Assembly (NCBI RefSeq): GCF_049059935.1
Contig: NZ_JBMGQR010000009.1
Location: 36,503-100,502 of the forward strand
Direction of reading: 5' to 3'
Source: JAURVT01 sp049059935
GTDB taxonomy: Bacteria > Actinomycetota > Actinomycetes > Propionibacteriales > Nocardioidaceae
Length of the DNA stretch: 64,000 bases
In this document: positions 15,770-24,239 of the stretch, piece after piece
Layout of the letters: each line of letters opens with the position of its first letter
Numbering within the stretch: position 1 is the stretch's first letter
Translations under genes and position numbers: made by a program
Notes under the pieces: model-generated
What the model was told of the DNA's origin: nothing
Database searches by the model: none
The model's input: the letters and a program-made list of their open reading frames with translations, nothing else

Positions 15770-16562
15770 CCGCTCGGCGGGTCCAGCGGTAGGGGGTGGT
15801 CGTCGACACGGCGACGAGCCCGGAGCGTTCGAGGATGGGGCGCGAGTACTCCGTGGAGTCGCTGTGGACCAGCGTCCTGCCGAGGGCGATCGCGGACCGT
15901 GCGCGTGCGGCGGTGAGCGCCCGGTAGATCCCCCGACCGCGCCACGGCGGGCGCGTCGCCCCACCCCAGATCCCGGCGAACTCCGTGCCGGCCACCGGCT
16001 CCAGGCGTCCGGCCGAGACGATCTCGTCTCCGGCCTCGGCGACCCACAGCTCCATGCCGTCGTCCGTCGCGAGCCGTCTCAGCAGCGCGTCGGCCGACGA
16101 CTGCGAGACGGGGTCGCCGAAGACCTCGTCCTGCATCGCGCTCATGGCGCGGACGTCGTGCTCCTCGGTCACGCGCCTCAGCCCCACCCCGTCGGGCAGC
16201 GGGACGTCGACCGCGAGGCCGCGCGCCTCGCCGACCATGATCGACTCCCGCTCGTCCGGGGTGAAGCCGTGGTCGAGCAGCGCCTCGTGCAGCCCGGGGG
16301 CGTGGTCGTGGCCGCGCGTCTTCCACTCCACGCGGGTGATCTCGGCGTCGTCGACGAAGTGGGCGAGTGCCCCGGCGACGAGCCCGCGGATGGCCTCGGC
16401 GTCGGCTCCGCCGAGGTCCCGGTAGGTGACGAAGCCGCGGCCGCCCGCGAACGTCACCAGACGCAGCGGGCCCAGCCGTTCGACGCTGGTCGCGCTCGGT
16501 GTCTCCGCGTCGGTGCGCAGCTGGCGGTCGTAGGCCTCGAGGAGGGCGGCGGTGTCGGTCAT
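15753..16562 (-). CDS. GNAT-family N-acetyltransferase
   Basis: 269 residues from ATG 16562. The C-terminal half has the acetyl-CoA signature: ATRPPWRGRGIYRALTAARA, a version of the 'Q/RxxGxG/A' loop, preceded by a beta-strand with WVAEAGDEIVSAGRL and followed by HSDSTEYSRPILERSGL (the 'NxxAxxxYxKxGF' position). The N-terminal half (residues 1-120) is less conserved and may be a degenerate second GNAT domain. The acceptor substrate is unknown. The gene stands alone and diverges from the LexA-controlled HNH gene. Confidence 0.85.
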   Translation of the reverse strand: MTDTAALLEAYDRQLRTDAETPSATSVERLGPLRLVTFAGGRGFVTYRDLGGADAEAIRGLVAGALAHFVDDAEITRVEWKTRGHDHAPGLHEALLDHGFTPDERESIMVGEARGLAVDVPLPDGVGLRRVTEEHDVRAMSAMQDEVFGDPVSQSSADALLRRLATDDGMELWVAEAGDEIVSAGRLEPVAGTEFAGIWGGATRPPWRGRGIYRALTAARARSAIALGRTLVHSDSTEYSRPILERSGLVAVSTTTPYRWTRRAVTRRA

Positions 16563-16666
16563 GTCCGCACACCGTGCCCCTCGGCGGCGATCGGGGCAAC
16601 CCGATTTCCGCGCCTGTGGACGGCCGATCCGCCGCGGGTGGGAAAACCCGCTCCACGTCCACACCA

Positions 16667-16702
16667 TTGCGAACACGTGTTCGACTGTCGTAAAATGTGG
16701 CC
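16667..16702 (+). promoter_or_regulatory. LexA (SOS) box overlapping a leaderless promoter
   Basis: The perfect palindrome CGAACACGTGTTCG (16670-16683) fits the Gram-positive LexA consensus CGAACRNRYGTTCG at every position. It overlaps the -35 (TTGCGA, 16667-16672) and spacer of a promoter whose -10 is TAAAAT (16691-16696). The ATG at 16703 lies where transcription should start, so the mRNA is probably leaderless. LexA bound here would block RNA polymerase. Confidence 0.85.
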
Positions 16703-18136
16703 ATGACGGTCACCGCACTCCCGCTCACCGAGCACCCCGCCTTCGCGGTGCTCGCGGCGGTCGAGAGCGCCCTGGATGGAGGCGACCTGTCGGTGTTCGA
16801 GGGGCTGTCCGGTGACGATGCGACGCAGGTCGCGGCCCGGTGGGCGCGGGTGCAGGCTCGGGTGTCGGCGCACTCGGTGGCCGCGGCGCGGGCGGTCGAG
16901 CGTTCGGGTGCGGCGACGAAGGCTGGTGCGACGTCGACCGGGTCGCTGATGGCCGGACAGTTCGGTGGCGACCGCCCCGCGGCCGCGCGCGACGTGCACC
17001 TGGGCGAGGACCTGGCGAAGGCGAGCACCACCGAGACAGCCCTCGCCAAGGGTCAGGTGACCAAGGAGCAGGCCCGTCTGATCGCCCGGACGGTCACATC
17101 TCTGCCTGAGACAGTCCCAGACGAGACGCGCGAGAAGTGCGAGCGGGCGCTGATCGAGGACGCCCAGACCCTGACGATGCCCGACCTGCGACGCCGGGCC
17201 GACCGGATCACCGACGTCTTCAAGCCCGCTTCCGAGGTCGACGCCGACGAGGGCGAGATCGTGCGCGACCGCGAACGCGACGCGTACGCCCGGTCGGAGT
17301 TCTGGATGCAGGACCAGGCCGACGGCACCTGGGTCGGACACTTCCGCCTCCCCGAGGCCCAGGCCGGGATGCTCAAGCACGCCCTCGACCGGTTCACCGC
17401 ACCCCGCCGCCGCCACCTCGACCACGGCCAAGCCGCTGAGGACCTCACGTACTCCCAGCGCCAGGGACGGGCGTTCGTGGCGCTGGTCGAGCACCTGCCC
17501 ACCGGCGGACTCCCCGACGCCGGCGGCTCCGGCCTCGTCGTGACGGTCAACGTGGACCTCGACACGCTCGTCGAGGGCGTGGGGGTCGGGATGACCTCGA
17601 CCGGTCAGCGCATGTCGGCCGGTGAGGTCAGGCGTGCCGCCTGCCGGGCAGGCGTCATTCCCCAGGTGCTCGGCGGAGCGTCCCTCCCGCTCGACCTCGG
17701 CCGCACCCAGCGCCTCTTCAACCGTGCCCAGCGGTTGGCCCTGGCCCACCGCGACGGCGGGTGCGCGTTCCCCGACTGCGACCGATCACCGTCCTGGACC
17801 GAGGCCCACCACGCCCGCGAACCCTGGTCCCACGGCGGGGCCACGGATCTGGACGACGGTGTCCTGCTCTGCCCGTTCCACCACAGGACCGTCCACGACG
17901 ACGGATGGACCATCACCTTCGACACCCCCGACAGACGGCCCGCGTTCGTCCCACCCGCCCGACTCGACCCGTACGTCAGACCCCGCACGAGCACGAGGTA
18001 CCGACCGCGCCAGGACGTCGTGCGCACTCAGGTCGTGCGGCCTACCGTGGAGGCAGGCGTCCGGGCGCCAGGGACGGCCCCGGTCCAGGGGCCTCCTCCG
18101 AGCACCACCGACGCCGACGGCCGGGTGAGACGGTGA
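16703..18136 (+). CDS. DUF222/13E12-family protein with C-terminal HNH endonuclease domain
   Basis: 477 residues from ATG 16703; a GTG at 16697 is possible. The DUF222 region (about residues 30-300) has the usual helical repeats (KGQVTKEQARLIARTV, FRLPEAQAGMLKHALDRF). The C-terminus carries the HNH nuclease: CAFPDCDR, EAHHAREPWSHGG, LLCPFHHRTVHDDGW, with zinc-type Cys pairs and the His-Asn/His core. The family corresponds to the REP13E12 proteins of mycobacteria, several of which are SOS-regulated. The LexA box upstream agrees. Its role in damage response is unknown. It is translationally coupled (GTGA) to a small membrane protein. Confidence 0.9.
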   Translation: MTVTALPLTEHPAFAVLAAVESALDGGDLSVFEGLSGDDATQVAARWARVQARVSAHSVAAARAVERSGAATKAGATSTGSLMAGQFGGDRPAAARDVHLGEDLAKASTTETALAKGQVTKEQARLIARTVTSLPETVPDETREKCERALIEDAQTLTMPDLRRRADRITDVFKPASEVDADEGEIVRDRERDAYARSEFWMQDQADGTWVGHFRLPEAQAGMLKHALDRFTAPRRRHLDHGQAAEDLTYSQRQGRAFVALVEHLPTGGLPDAGGSGLVVTVNVDLDTLVEGVGVGMTSTGQRMSAGEVRRAACRAGVIPQVLGGASLPLDLGRTQRLFNRAQRLALAHRDGGCAFPDCDRSPSWTEAHHAREPWSHGGATDLDDGVLLCPFHHRTVHDDGWTITFDTPDRRPAFVPPARLDPYVRPRTSTRYRPRQDVVRTQVVRPTVEAGVRAPGTAPVQGPPPSTTDADGRVRR

Positions 18137-18453
18137 CACCGCAGCTCCTCGCGATCGCGGTCGCGCTCGTCCCGCTGCTCGTCGTCGGCGTGAGGTTCTG
18201 GCGCGTCGAGCGCCGGCACCGACGCCTGGCCCTGCCCACGGACGAGGTCGACGTGCCCACGCTGCCGATGGGCTGCTTCACCGGGCGGCTGGACCTGCTG
18301 TCCGACGACGAGCTCGCGCGCCGCTGGGACGTGAGCGGTGTCGTGGTCCGAGGCGGGGGAGACCCGGTCGTGGTGGCGTCGGCCGCGAGCGACCGCGCGA
18401 TCTACCTCGACGAGATGGAGCGACGCCGCGACCACCCGGCGGGCGACCGGTGA
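18133..18453 (+). CDS. Small membrane-anchored hypothetical protein
   Basis: 106 residues from a GTG overlapping the HNH stop. One N-terminal membrane helix (LLAIAVALVPLLVVGVRF) followed by a basic stretch (WRVERRHRRLA) and a soluble tail with no recognised motif. The 4-bp overlaps on both sides place it between the HNH gene and a CDP-alcohol phosphatidyltransferase, so it may also be induced through the LexA promoter. Function unknown. Confidence 0.65.
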   Translation: MTPQLLAIAVALVPLLVVGVRFWRVERRHRRLALPTDEVDVPTLPMGCFTGRLDLLSDDELARRWDVSGVVVRGGGDPVVVASAASDRAIYLDEMERRRDHPAGDR

Positions 18454-19145
18454 CCGTCCCCTCCGAGGACGCCGCGTGGTCGCGTGCGCACGGGGGGCTC
18501 GACCCGTCGTCGTCGATGTGGGTGGCCGGCTGGCTGCGGATGGTGCGGTGGTTCGCCGCGCCGCTCGTCCGGCGCGGGGTGACACCCGACGCGGTGACGC
18601 TCACCGGTGTCGCCGTGTCGGCCGTCGTCCCGCTGCTCGCCTGGGCCGGTGACGGGTGGCTGCTGCTCGCCGCCGTCGTGGCGCTGGCGGCGGCCGTCGT
18701 CGACGGGATCGACGGCGCGGTGGCCGTCGCCACTGATACCGCGTCGGCCTGGGGACGGGTGCTCGACCCGCTCGCCGACCGCGTCTCCGACCTGCTGTTC
18801 CTGACCGCGCTGTGGCTGCTCGGTTCGCCCGCCTGGCTCTGCGTCCTGCTCGGGGCACTCACCCTGCTGCACGAGTCGGTGCGGTCGTCCGGCGTCGCCG
18901 CCGGCCTCGACGGCGTGGGTGCAGTCACCGTCTGGGAGCGGCCCTCCCGGGTGATCGTGACGATCGTGGTGTCGCTCGCGTGCGGTTCCGCGGCGGTGCT
19001 GCCGCTGCCGGGCTGGGCACCGGCCGACCCCGTCGGGCTGCTGGCCTCGGCCGGGGCCGCGGTGGGGCTGGTGCTCGCGGTCGTCGGGTTCGTGCACCTG
19101 GTGGTGGCCGTGCGGCGGCAGCTGCGGGGCTGCCTGACGGGTTGA
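18450..19145 (+). CDS. CDP-alcohol phosphatidyltransferase family protein
   Basis: 231 residues from a GTG overlapping the previous stop by 4 bp. An integral membrane enzyme with about six hydrophobic segments; the family transfers a phosphatidyl or similar group from a CDP-linked donor to an alcohol. The catalytic signature D-x2-D-G-x2-A-R-x8-G-x3-D-x3-D is present (DGIDG, then GRVLDPLADRVSD), but the Arg after Ala is Val (DGAVAV). All four catalytic Asp residues are kept. Loss of the Arg may alter donor binding. The acceptor is unknown. Confidence 0.82.
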   Translation: MTVPSEDAAWSRAHGGLDPSSSMWVAGWLRMVRWFAAPLVRRGVTPDAVTLTGVAVSAVVPLLAWAGDGWLLLAAVVALAAAVVDGIDGAVAVATDTASAWGRVLDPLADRVSDLLFLTALWLLGSPAWLCVLLGALTLLHESVRSSGVAAGLDGVGAVTVWERPSRVIVTIVVSLACGSAAVLPLPGWAPADPVGLLASAGAAVGLVLAVVGFVHLVVAVRRQLRGCLTG

Positions 19146-19176
19146 ACCGCTGCAGCGGCACCGCGAGCACCCCGAC

Positions 19177-20661
19177 CTACGCCGGCCCCACCAACGACGC
19201 CACGATCCGGGCCGACAGCGTGACGAGCGGCAGCCCGCCCCCGGGGTGGGACGAGCCGCCCACCAGGAACAGCCCGCGCACGCCGGACGCGTTGGGCGGG
19301 CGGAGGAAGGCGGCGCGGGCCCCGTTGGAGGACGAGCCGTAGATGGAGCCGCCGGGGGTCAGGGTGGCGCGCTCGAGGTCGGCGGGCGTCATCACGTGGC
19401 GCCACCGCACGTGCGGGCGGACGTCGAGGCCGCGGTCGGCCATCACGGCGAGCACCTGGTCGGCGTAGGAGTCCGCGAGGCCGGGGGTGTCCCAGTCGAC
19501 GCCGCCGACGACCTCGTGACGGGGTGCGTTCACCAGGACGAACCAGGCCGCGGTGCCGGGGCCGGGGACCACGGCGGGGTCGTCGGGGGCGGAGACGTAG
19601 ACGGTGGGGCGCGCGACCGGGCGCGGCGGGCCGCCCAGCCCGAAGACCGCGTCGAACTCGGCGTCGTAGTCCTCGGCGAACAGCACCCGGTGGTGGACGG
19701 GGTCGGGTCCGGCGTCGTCGAGGGCCAGGAGCAGCACGAAGCCCGAGAGGGACGGCGTGGCGCGGCTCAGGCGTGCGCGGTCGGCGCCGCCCGAGCCCGG
19801 GACGAGGTGGCCGTAGACCTGGGTCGCGTCGGCGTTGGCGACGACGACGTCGGCGGGCAGCTCCTCGCCGCTCACCAGGCGGACCCCCGTGGCGCGGCCC
19901 TGCTCGACGAGCACCTGCGACACCTCGCTCGACGTGCGGACGACGGCGCCGCGCTCGACGGCGCGGTCGCGGACGGCCTCGGCGATCCGCACCAGGCCGC
20001 CGTCGACGTACCAGGACCCGTGGGCCTGCTCGACGTACGGGACGGTGGCCAGCGCCGCCGGGGCCAGGCGCGGGTCCGAGCCGGTGTAGGTGGCGTAGCG
20101 GTCGAGGAGCATCCGCAGCCGGGGATCGGTCAGGTACTGCGCCCCCAGCGCACGCAGGCTCAGCCACGGCGCGACGGTGCGCAGGTCGCCCACCCGGCGC
20201 GAGAGCCTCAGCAGGTCGCGGGGCCCGATGGGCGACTCGAGGAACGCCTCGTGGGTGGCGTCCCAGATCCGCTCGGCGCGGTCGAGGAACGCCGACCACT
20301 GCGCGCCGGTGCCGTCGCCGAGCGCGGCGTCGAGCGCGGCCGGGACGGCGTCGAGGTCGCCGGGGAGGTCGAGCACCGTGCCATCGGGGAACCGGTAGCG
20401 GCAGGCGACGTCGAGCCGGCGCAGCGACAGGACGTCCTCCAGCGGTCCGCCGGTGTCGTCGAAGAGCTCGCGCAGCAGGTGCGGCATCGTCACCAGCGAG
20501 GGGCCGGTGTCGAAGACGAACCCGTCGCGCTCGTGGGTGCCGAGCTTGCCGCCCACCCGGGCGGCCTGCTCGAGCACCGTGACGTCGTGGCCGGACGCCG
20601 CCAGGCGGGCCGCCGCGGCGAGCCCGCCGAGCCCGGCCCCGATGACGACGACGCGGCTCAC
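19177..20661 (-). CDS. CrtI/CrtD-type carotenoid desaturase
   Basis: 494 residues from a GTG overlapping the glycosyltransferase stop. N-terminal FAD site VVVIGAGLGGLAAAARLA, then the carotenoid-desaturase block (EQAARVGGKLGT, DTGPSLVTMPHLL). The C-terminal HPGGGLPLV/GGSSHPGGG region matches CrtI-family enzymes. It is a second CrtI-like protein besides the one at 25772. Beside cruF and a glycosyltransferase, the likely job is 3',4'-desaturation of a 1'-hydroxycarotenoid (CrtD), as in myxol-type and deinoxanthin pathways. Exact reaction inferred from context. Last gene of the brkB-crtA-cruF-cruG-crtD unit. Confidence 0.85.
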   Translation of the reverse strand: MSRVVVIGAGLGGLAAAARLAASGHDVTVLEQAARVGGKLGTHERDGFVFDTGPSLVTMPHLLRELFDDTGGPLEDVLSLRRLDVACRYRFPDGTVLDLPGDLDAVPAALDAALGDGTGAQWSAFLDRAERIWDATHEAFLESPIGPRDLLRLSRRVGDLRTVAPWLSLRALGAQYLTDPRLRMLLDRYATYTGSDPRLAPAALATVPYVEQAHGSWYVDGGLVRIAEAVRDRAVERGAVVRTSSEVSQVLVEQGRATGVRLVSGEELPADVVVANADATQVYGHLVPGSGGADRARLSRATPSLSGFVLLLALDDAGPDPVHHRVLFAEDYDAEFDAVFGLGGPPRPVARPTVYVSAPDDPAVVPGPGTAAWFVLVNAPRHEVVGGVDWDTPGLADSYADQVLAVMADRGLDVRPHVRWRHVMTPADLERATLTPGGSIYGSSSNGARAAFLRPPNASGVRGLFLVGGSSHPGGGLPLVTLSARIVASLVGPA

Positions 20662-21773
20662 CTCAGCACCCGCCCCTTCCAGGTCAGGCTGCCGGTGCGA
20701 CGACCCCGCCACGAGTCGGCGGTGAGGGCGGCGAGCGCCAGCACCGACGCCGGGTGGGCGAGCGCGTCGGCGACCGGCGAGCGCGTCCGCCGGGCCACGA
20801 GGGCCCGCGAGGCGACGGCCGCGCCGTACCCGGCGAGGCCGACGCGCGACCCGGCCAGCGCGGCGACGGGCGGCACCACGAACGTGACGAGCAGGCCCGT
20901 CGTCACCGCGACAGCGCCGCCGGGCGACCCGAACGCCGCCCACAGCGACTTGCCGTAACCCGCCCTCAGCTCGCCTGCGCCGCGGTACATCCGGCAGGTC
21001 GCGACGTCCGTGCCGTCGACGACGACGCCGTGCCCGCCGACGGCCTTGACGGCGCGCAGCAGCGCGAGGTCGTCGAGCACCTCGCCCCGGACGGCCGCGT
21101 GGCCGCCCGCGCGCTCGTAGGTGCCGCGGTCGACGGCCATCAGCTGGCCGTTGGCCGCGCCGAGGGACGGACGCGACGACCGCTCGGCCAGGTGCAGCGG
21201 CAGCGTGGACGCCCACGACCACTGCAGCAGCGGCTGGACGAGGCGCTCGGCCCACGACCCCGTGAGCTGGCGGGGGTACGGGCTGACGAGGTCGAGGTCG
21301 GCGTCGCGCAGCAGGCCGACGGTGGCCGCCAGCGCGTGCGGCTCGAGCACGACGTCGGCGTCGACGAAGACCAGGACGGTGGAGTCGGTCGCGGCGGCCG
21401 AGGCCAGCTGGTGGCAGGCCCACGGCTTGCCGAGCCACCGGTGGGGCAGCACCGCGCCGTCGAGCAGCCGGACGCGGGAGTCGTCGCCGGCCGCCTCGAG
21501 GACGACCTCGACGGTGGCGTCGCGCGAGCCGTCGTCCAGCACCAGCACCTCGACGGGCGACCCGCACCGGTCGGCCGCGGCGAGCACCGAGCGCAGGCAG
21601 GCCCCGACGTCGCGCTCCTCGTCGCGCACGGGCAGGAGCACCGAGACCGGGTCGGCCGCCGGCGCCGGGGAGGCGGACGGCACCCGCATCCGTCGCAGGT
21701 TGTCGACCGTGAGCGCCAGGCCGGCCACCGACAGCCCGGTGCCGACGGCGACCAGGGCGTCCCAGGCCCTCAT
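20658..21773 (-). CDS. Glycosyltransferase family 2, CruG-like carotenoid glycosyltransferase
   Basis: 371 residues, ATGA overlap with cruF. An N-terminal membrane helix, then a GT-A domain: VSVLLPVRDEERDVGACL, LDDGSRDAT and VFVDADV (DxD-type). GxxWACHQLA and the GTDVATCRMYRGAGELRAGYGKS segment resemble CruG and other hopanoid/carotenoid glycosyltransferases. Three hydrophobic segments close the protein, fitting action at the membrane on a lipid acceptor. In myxoxanthophyll synthesis CruG glycosylates the 2'-hydroxyl; here the acceptor is probably the hydroxyl left by CruF. Confidence 0.82.
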   Translation of the reverse strand: MRAWDALVAVGTGLSVAGLALTVDNLRRMRVPSASPAPAADPVSVLLPVRDEERDVGACLRSVLAAADRCGSPVEVLVLDDGSRDATVEVVLEAAGDDSRVRLLDGAVLPHRWLGKPWACHQLASAAATDSTVLVFVDADVVLEPHALAATVGLLRDADLDLVSPYPRQLTGSWAERLVQPLLQWSWASTLPLHLAERSSRPSLGAANGQLMAVDRGTYERAGGHAAVRGEVLDDLALLRAVKAVGGHGVVVDGTDVATCRMYRGAGELRAGYGKSLWAAFGSPGGAVAVTTGLLVTFVVPPVAALAGSRVGLAGYGAAVASRALVARRTRSPVADALAHPASVLALAALTADSWRGRRTGSLTWKGRVLR

Positions 21774-22561
21774 CGGACCCTGGCCCGCCACAGCGACACC
21801 GCGAGGGGCACGGCCACCGTGGCCATCAGCAGCCCGCCGACGAGCGCGACGGGTGGACGCCCGAAGAAGACCGCGTTGGCGAGCACCGACGAGCCGAAGG
21901 TCCAGAGCAGCAGCGCGTGGGGCATCAGGTCGGCGGAGCGCACGCGCGGCCGCGCGACGAGCACCTGCAGCAACGCGCACAGCAGCGCCGACACGACCAG
22001 CCACCCGGCGTAGTTCGTCAGCGGCACGTCGGCGACGCCCGGCAGCGCGGGGGTCGGGTCCGCCCAGCGCCAGTGGCCCGCGTCGACCATCTGCGGGTCG
22101 AGGAACACGTCCCAGGTGGTCATCGTCCACGCGGCCAGGAGCACGGTGGGGACGGGGCGGTCGCCGGTCAGCCGTCGCGCCGCGAGCAGGCACGGGTAGG
22201 CGATCATGATCCAGGCCAACGGGACGACGAGCGGCACGCCGAGCACGGACGCGCCCAGCGAGCGCGTGTAATCGTACTCGCCGAACGGGTAGCCGGTCGC
22301 CACGCCCACCGCCTCCGCGACCAGCGCGCCGCCGCCGGCCACGAGGAGCAGCGCGAGCGCCGACCGTGCGCCGCGCGAGGACGCCGCGTGGACGAGGGCC
22401 GCCCCGGCGAGGAGCACGACGACCACGACGGCCAGCACCGCGTCGCCGCCACCGGAGAACGGGAAGCTCATCTGCACCAGCACGCCGGCCGCGGCCAGGC
22501 CCCACGCCACGAGGGAGCCGCGCACCCGCACCCGGGACGGACGGTCGTCGACCGCGGTCAC
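21770..22561 (-). CDS. cruF: CruF-type carotenoid 1',2'-hydratase
   Basis: 263 residues from a GTG overlapping the crtA-like stop. A multi-spanning membrane protein with the family landmarks GYPFGEYDYTRSLG, PLAWIMIAYP, WDVFLDPQMV and GHWRW. CruF adds water across the 1',2' double bond of an acyclic carotenoid end (gamma-carotene 1'-hydroxylase in Deinococcus and cyanobacteria; bisanhydrobacterioruberin hydratase in haloarchaea). With a lycopene cyclase also in the locus, a monocyclic carotenoid with one hydroxylated psi-end is predicted. The overlaps on both sides indicate coupled translation. Confidence 0.87.
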   Translation of the reverse strand: MTAVDDRPSRVRVRGSLVAWGLAAAGVLVQMSFPFSGGGDAVLAVVVVVLLAGAALVHAASSRGARSALALLLVAGGGALVAEAVGVATGYPFGEYDYTRSLGASVLGVPLVVPLAWIMIAYPCLLAARRLTGDRPVPTVLLAAWTMTTWDVFLDPQMVDAGHWRWADPTPALPGVADVPLTNYAGWLVVSALLCALLQVLVARPRVRSADLMPHALLLWTFGSSVLANAVFFGRPPVALVGGLLMATVAVPLAVSLWRARVR

Positions 22562-23247
22562 GGCGTGCGTCCCCGGTAGGTGCCCGACGCGCCGAGCACG
22601 GCGAAGCGGGCGAACAGCTCCTCGGCGTACCAGCCGACCTCGGCCGTGCGGCGCACCGCCTCCAGGTGGGGCGCGCTGCGGTAGGCGAACGCGAGCAGGT
22701 CGTCGGCGGAGTCCCACAGGCTGAAGGTGCCCTGGAGCCCGACGGGTGCCTCGCCGACGCCGACCGACATCCGCAGGCCCGGCGAGCGGGCGAGGTCGGC
22801 CGACACCGGCGGCACCGCGCGCCAGAACGTCAGGGCTCGCGACGGACGGAGCCGGGCGCGGGTCAGCGCGGCCACGGGCCCGTCGGTGGTCGCAGGTCCG
22901 TGGGTCTCGAAGGGCGAGCGTCCCGCCCAGGTGCCGCGGGTGGTGAGCGGGCGCATCGTGACGGTGAGGCGCTCGGTGGCGAAGCCGTCCCACCCGCCGA
23001 CGACGCGGCCGGCGTCGAAGCGCTCGGCGTCGGCCACCGAGTCCCAGGTGGTGAGCAGCGCCCAGTGGTGCGGGTCGGCGTCGCGGACGGTGAACGTCTC
23101 GCCGGACCCGGTGCCCATCAGCTTGGCGAACCGCAGACCGGCGACGTCGCGCAGCCGCCACCGGTCGGTGGCCATGTGGCGCAGCGCGGTCCTGACCTTC
23201 TCGACGCCCCACAGGTGCAGCACGGCGACGGTGCCGCCACCGCTCAC
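22558..23247 (-). CDS. CrtA-like (spheroidene monooxygenase family) protein
   Basis: 229 residues from a GTG overlapping the brkB stop. The N-terminus VAVLHLWGV, then GSGETFTVRDADPHHWALLTTW, and the C-terminus FARFAVLGASGTYRG resemble the spheroidene monooxygenase (CrtA) family, with a dimeric ferredoxin-like fold (LQGTFSLWDSADDLLAFAYR). In phototrophs CrtA adds a 2-keto group to a 1-methoxy or 1-hydroxy carotenoid end. Being next to CruF, which creates such an end, a ketolase role at the same end is a reasonable inference. Actinobacterial members are otherwise uncharacterised to my knowledge. Confidence 0.78.
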   Translation of the reverse strand: MSGGGTVAVLHLWGVEKVRTALRHMATDRWRLRDVAGLRFAKLMGTGSGETFTVRDADPHHWALLTTWDSVADAERFDAGRVVGGWDGFATERLTVTMRPLTTRGTWAGRSPFETHGPATTDGPVAALTRARLRPSRALTFWRAVPPVSADLARSPGLRMSVGVGEAPVGLQGTFSLWDSADDLLAFAYRSAPHLEAVRRTAEVGWYAEELFARFAVLGASGTYRGRTP

Positions 23248-24125
23248 GTGGCGCGTCCGACGCGGGACGCGCGCAGGCGGCGGTCGAGCACGGTGGTCGC
23301 CACCCACCCGACGAGCAGCACGGTGTGCAGCAGGTAGAGCCAGAACCCGACGGCGACGACGCCGCCGACCACGCCCAGCCCGCCGAACGGCACGCCGACG
23401 TCGACCGGGATGGCCAGGAACAGCAGGAAGCCGTGCAGGAACCCGGCCAGGAACGCCGCGGTGCCGAGCGCGCCGACCCACACCGCCGCCCAGCTCGCGT
23501 CACGGGGAGCCACGTGCCGGAAGACCCACGCGAGCGGCACGCTCAGCGTCAGCCACAGGGCGGTGAATCCGATGAGCACCCGGAACGTGAGCGGCCAGAA
23601 GCCGTCCTGCGTCGCGAGGTCGAGCAGCGGGCCGTCGGACAGCTCGACCAGCACCCAGGTGAGCGCGGGGACGACGACCAGCACCGGCAGCAGCCAGGCC
23701 CGGGCCCGCCACCCGGTCCAGGAGTCCTCGCGGGGCACCAGCGACAGGCAGGCCCGCCTGACGCCCTCGCCCCAGAACGACGCCGGCAGCACGGTGACGA
23801 CCGCGCCGAGCCAGCCGAGGTGGGTGCCCGCGTGGACGAGGGCCTCGAAGGCGGGCCGCGCGCCCATCTGCGCGGGCACCAGCGCCTCGAGCGAGAGCAG
23901 CCGGGCCTCGGCGGCGTCCGGGCCGGCCGTCCACGACGTCGACCAGATCGCCAGCAGCAGCCAGGGCACGACCGAGATCGCGCCGAAGTAGGTGAGGGCC
24001 GCGGCGGCACGGGCGACGTCGCGGCCGGCGAGCGCACGGCCCGTCCCGCGGGCCACCTCGACGCCCTCGTGGACGACGCGCTCGACGGGCGCGCCGGAGG
24101 GCGTCGTCGCGTCGGTGGCCGTCAT
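23244..24125 (-). CDS. YihY/BrkB-family membrane protein
   Basis: 293 residues, ATG at 24125 with GGACAG before it. Six or so membrane segments with the family's landmarks: RDVARAAAALTYFGAISVVP near residue 35, SFWGEGVRRA, and a late GVVGGVVAVGFWLYLLHTVLLVG. The function of YihY/BrkB proteins is unsettled. It opens the minus-strand carotenoid unit and is coupled to crtA-like by a GTGA overlap, which makes a role in membrane handling of the pigment possible but untested. The divergent start at 24240 leaves 114 bp for promoters. Confidence 0.82.
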   Translation of the reverse strand: MTATDATTPSGAPVERVVHEGVEVARGTGRALAGRDVARAAAALTYFGAISVVPWLLLAIWSTSWTAGPDAAEARLLSLEALVPAQMGARPAFEALVHAGTHLGWLGAVVTVLPASFWGEGVRRACLSLVPREDSWTGWRARAWLLPVLVVVPALTWVLVELSDGPLLDLATQDGFWPLTFRVLIGFTALWLTLSVPLAWVFRHVAPRDASWAAVWVGALGTAAFLAGFLHGFLLFLAIPVDVGVPFGGLGVVGGVVAVGFWLYLLHTVLLVGWVATTVLDRRLRASRVGRAT

Positions 24126-24239
24126 CTGTCCATCGTCGTCGCTGGGGGGCCCGGGCGCCGACCGGTCTGCGTCGGTGCGCGCGCCGGGCGAGACTGGTGG
24201 CGGTCGCCCGGTCCGGTCCGGCGCCGGGAGGGACGGGTC

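Noticed and set aside
16703..18136. Mobile element or homing endonuclease from the HNH domain
   Set aside because: No inverted repeats, intron or target duplication; the DUF222/HNH family with a LexA box is a resident gene.
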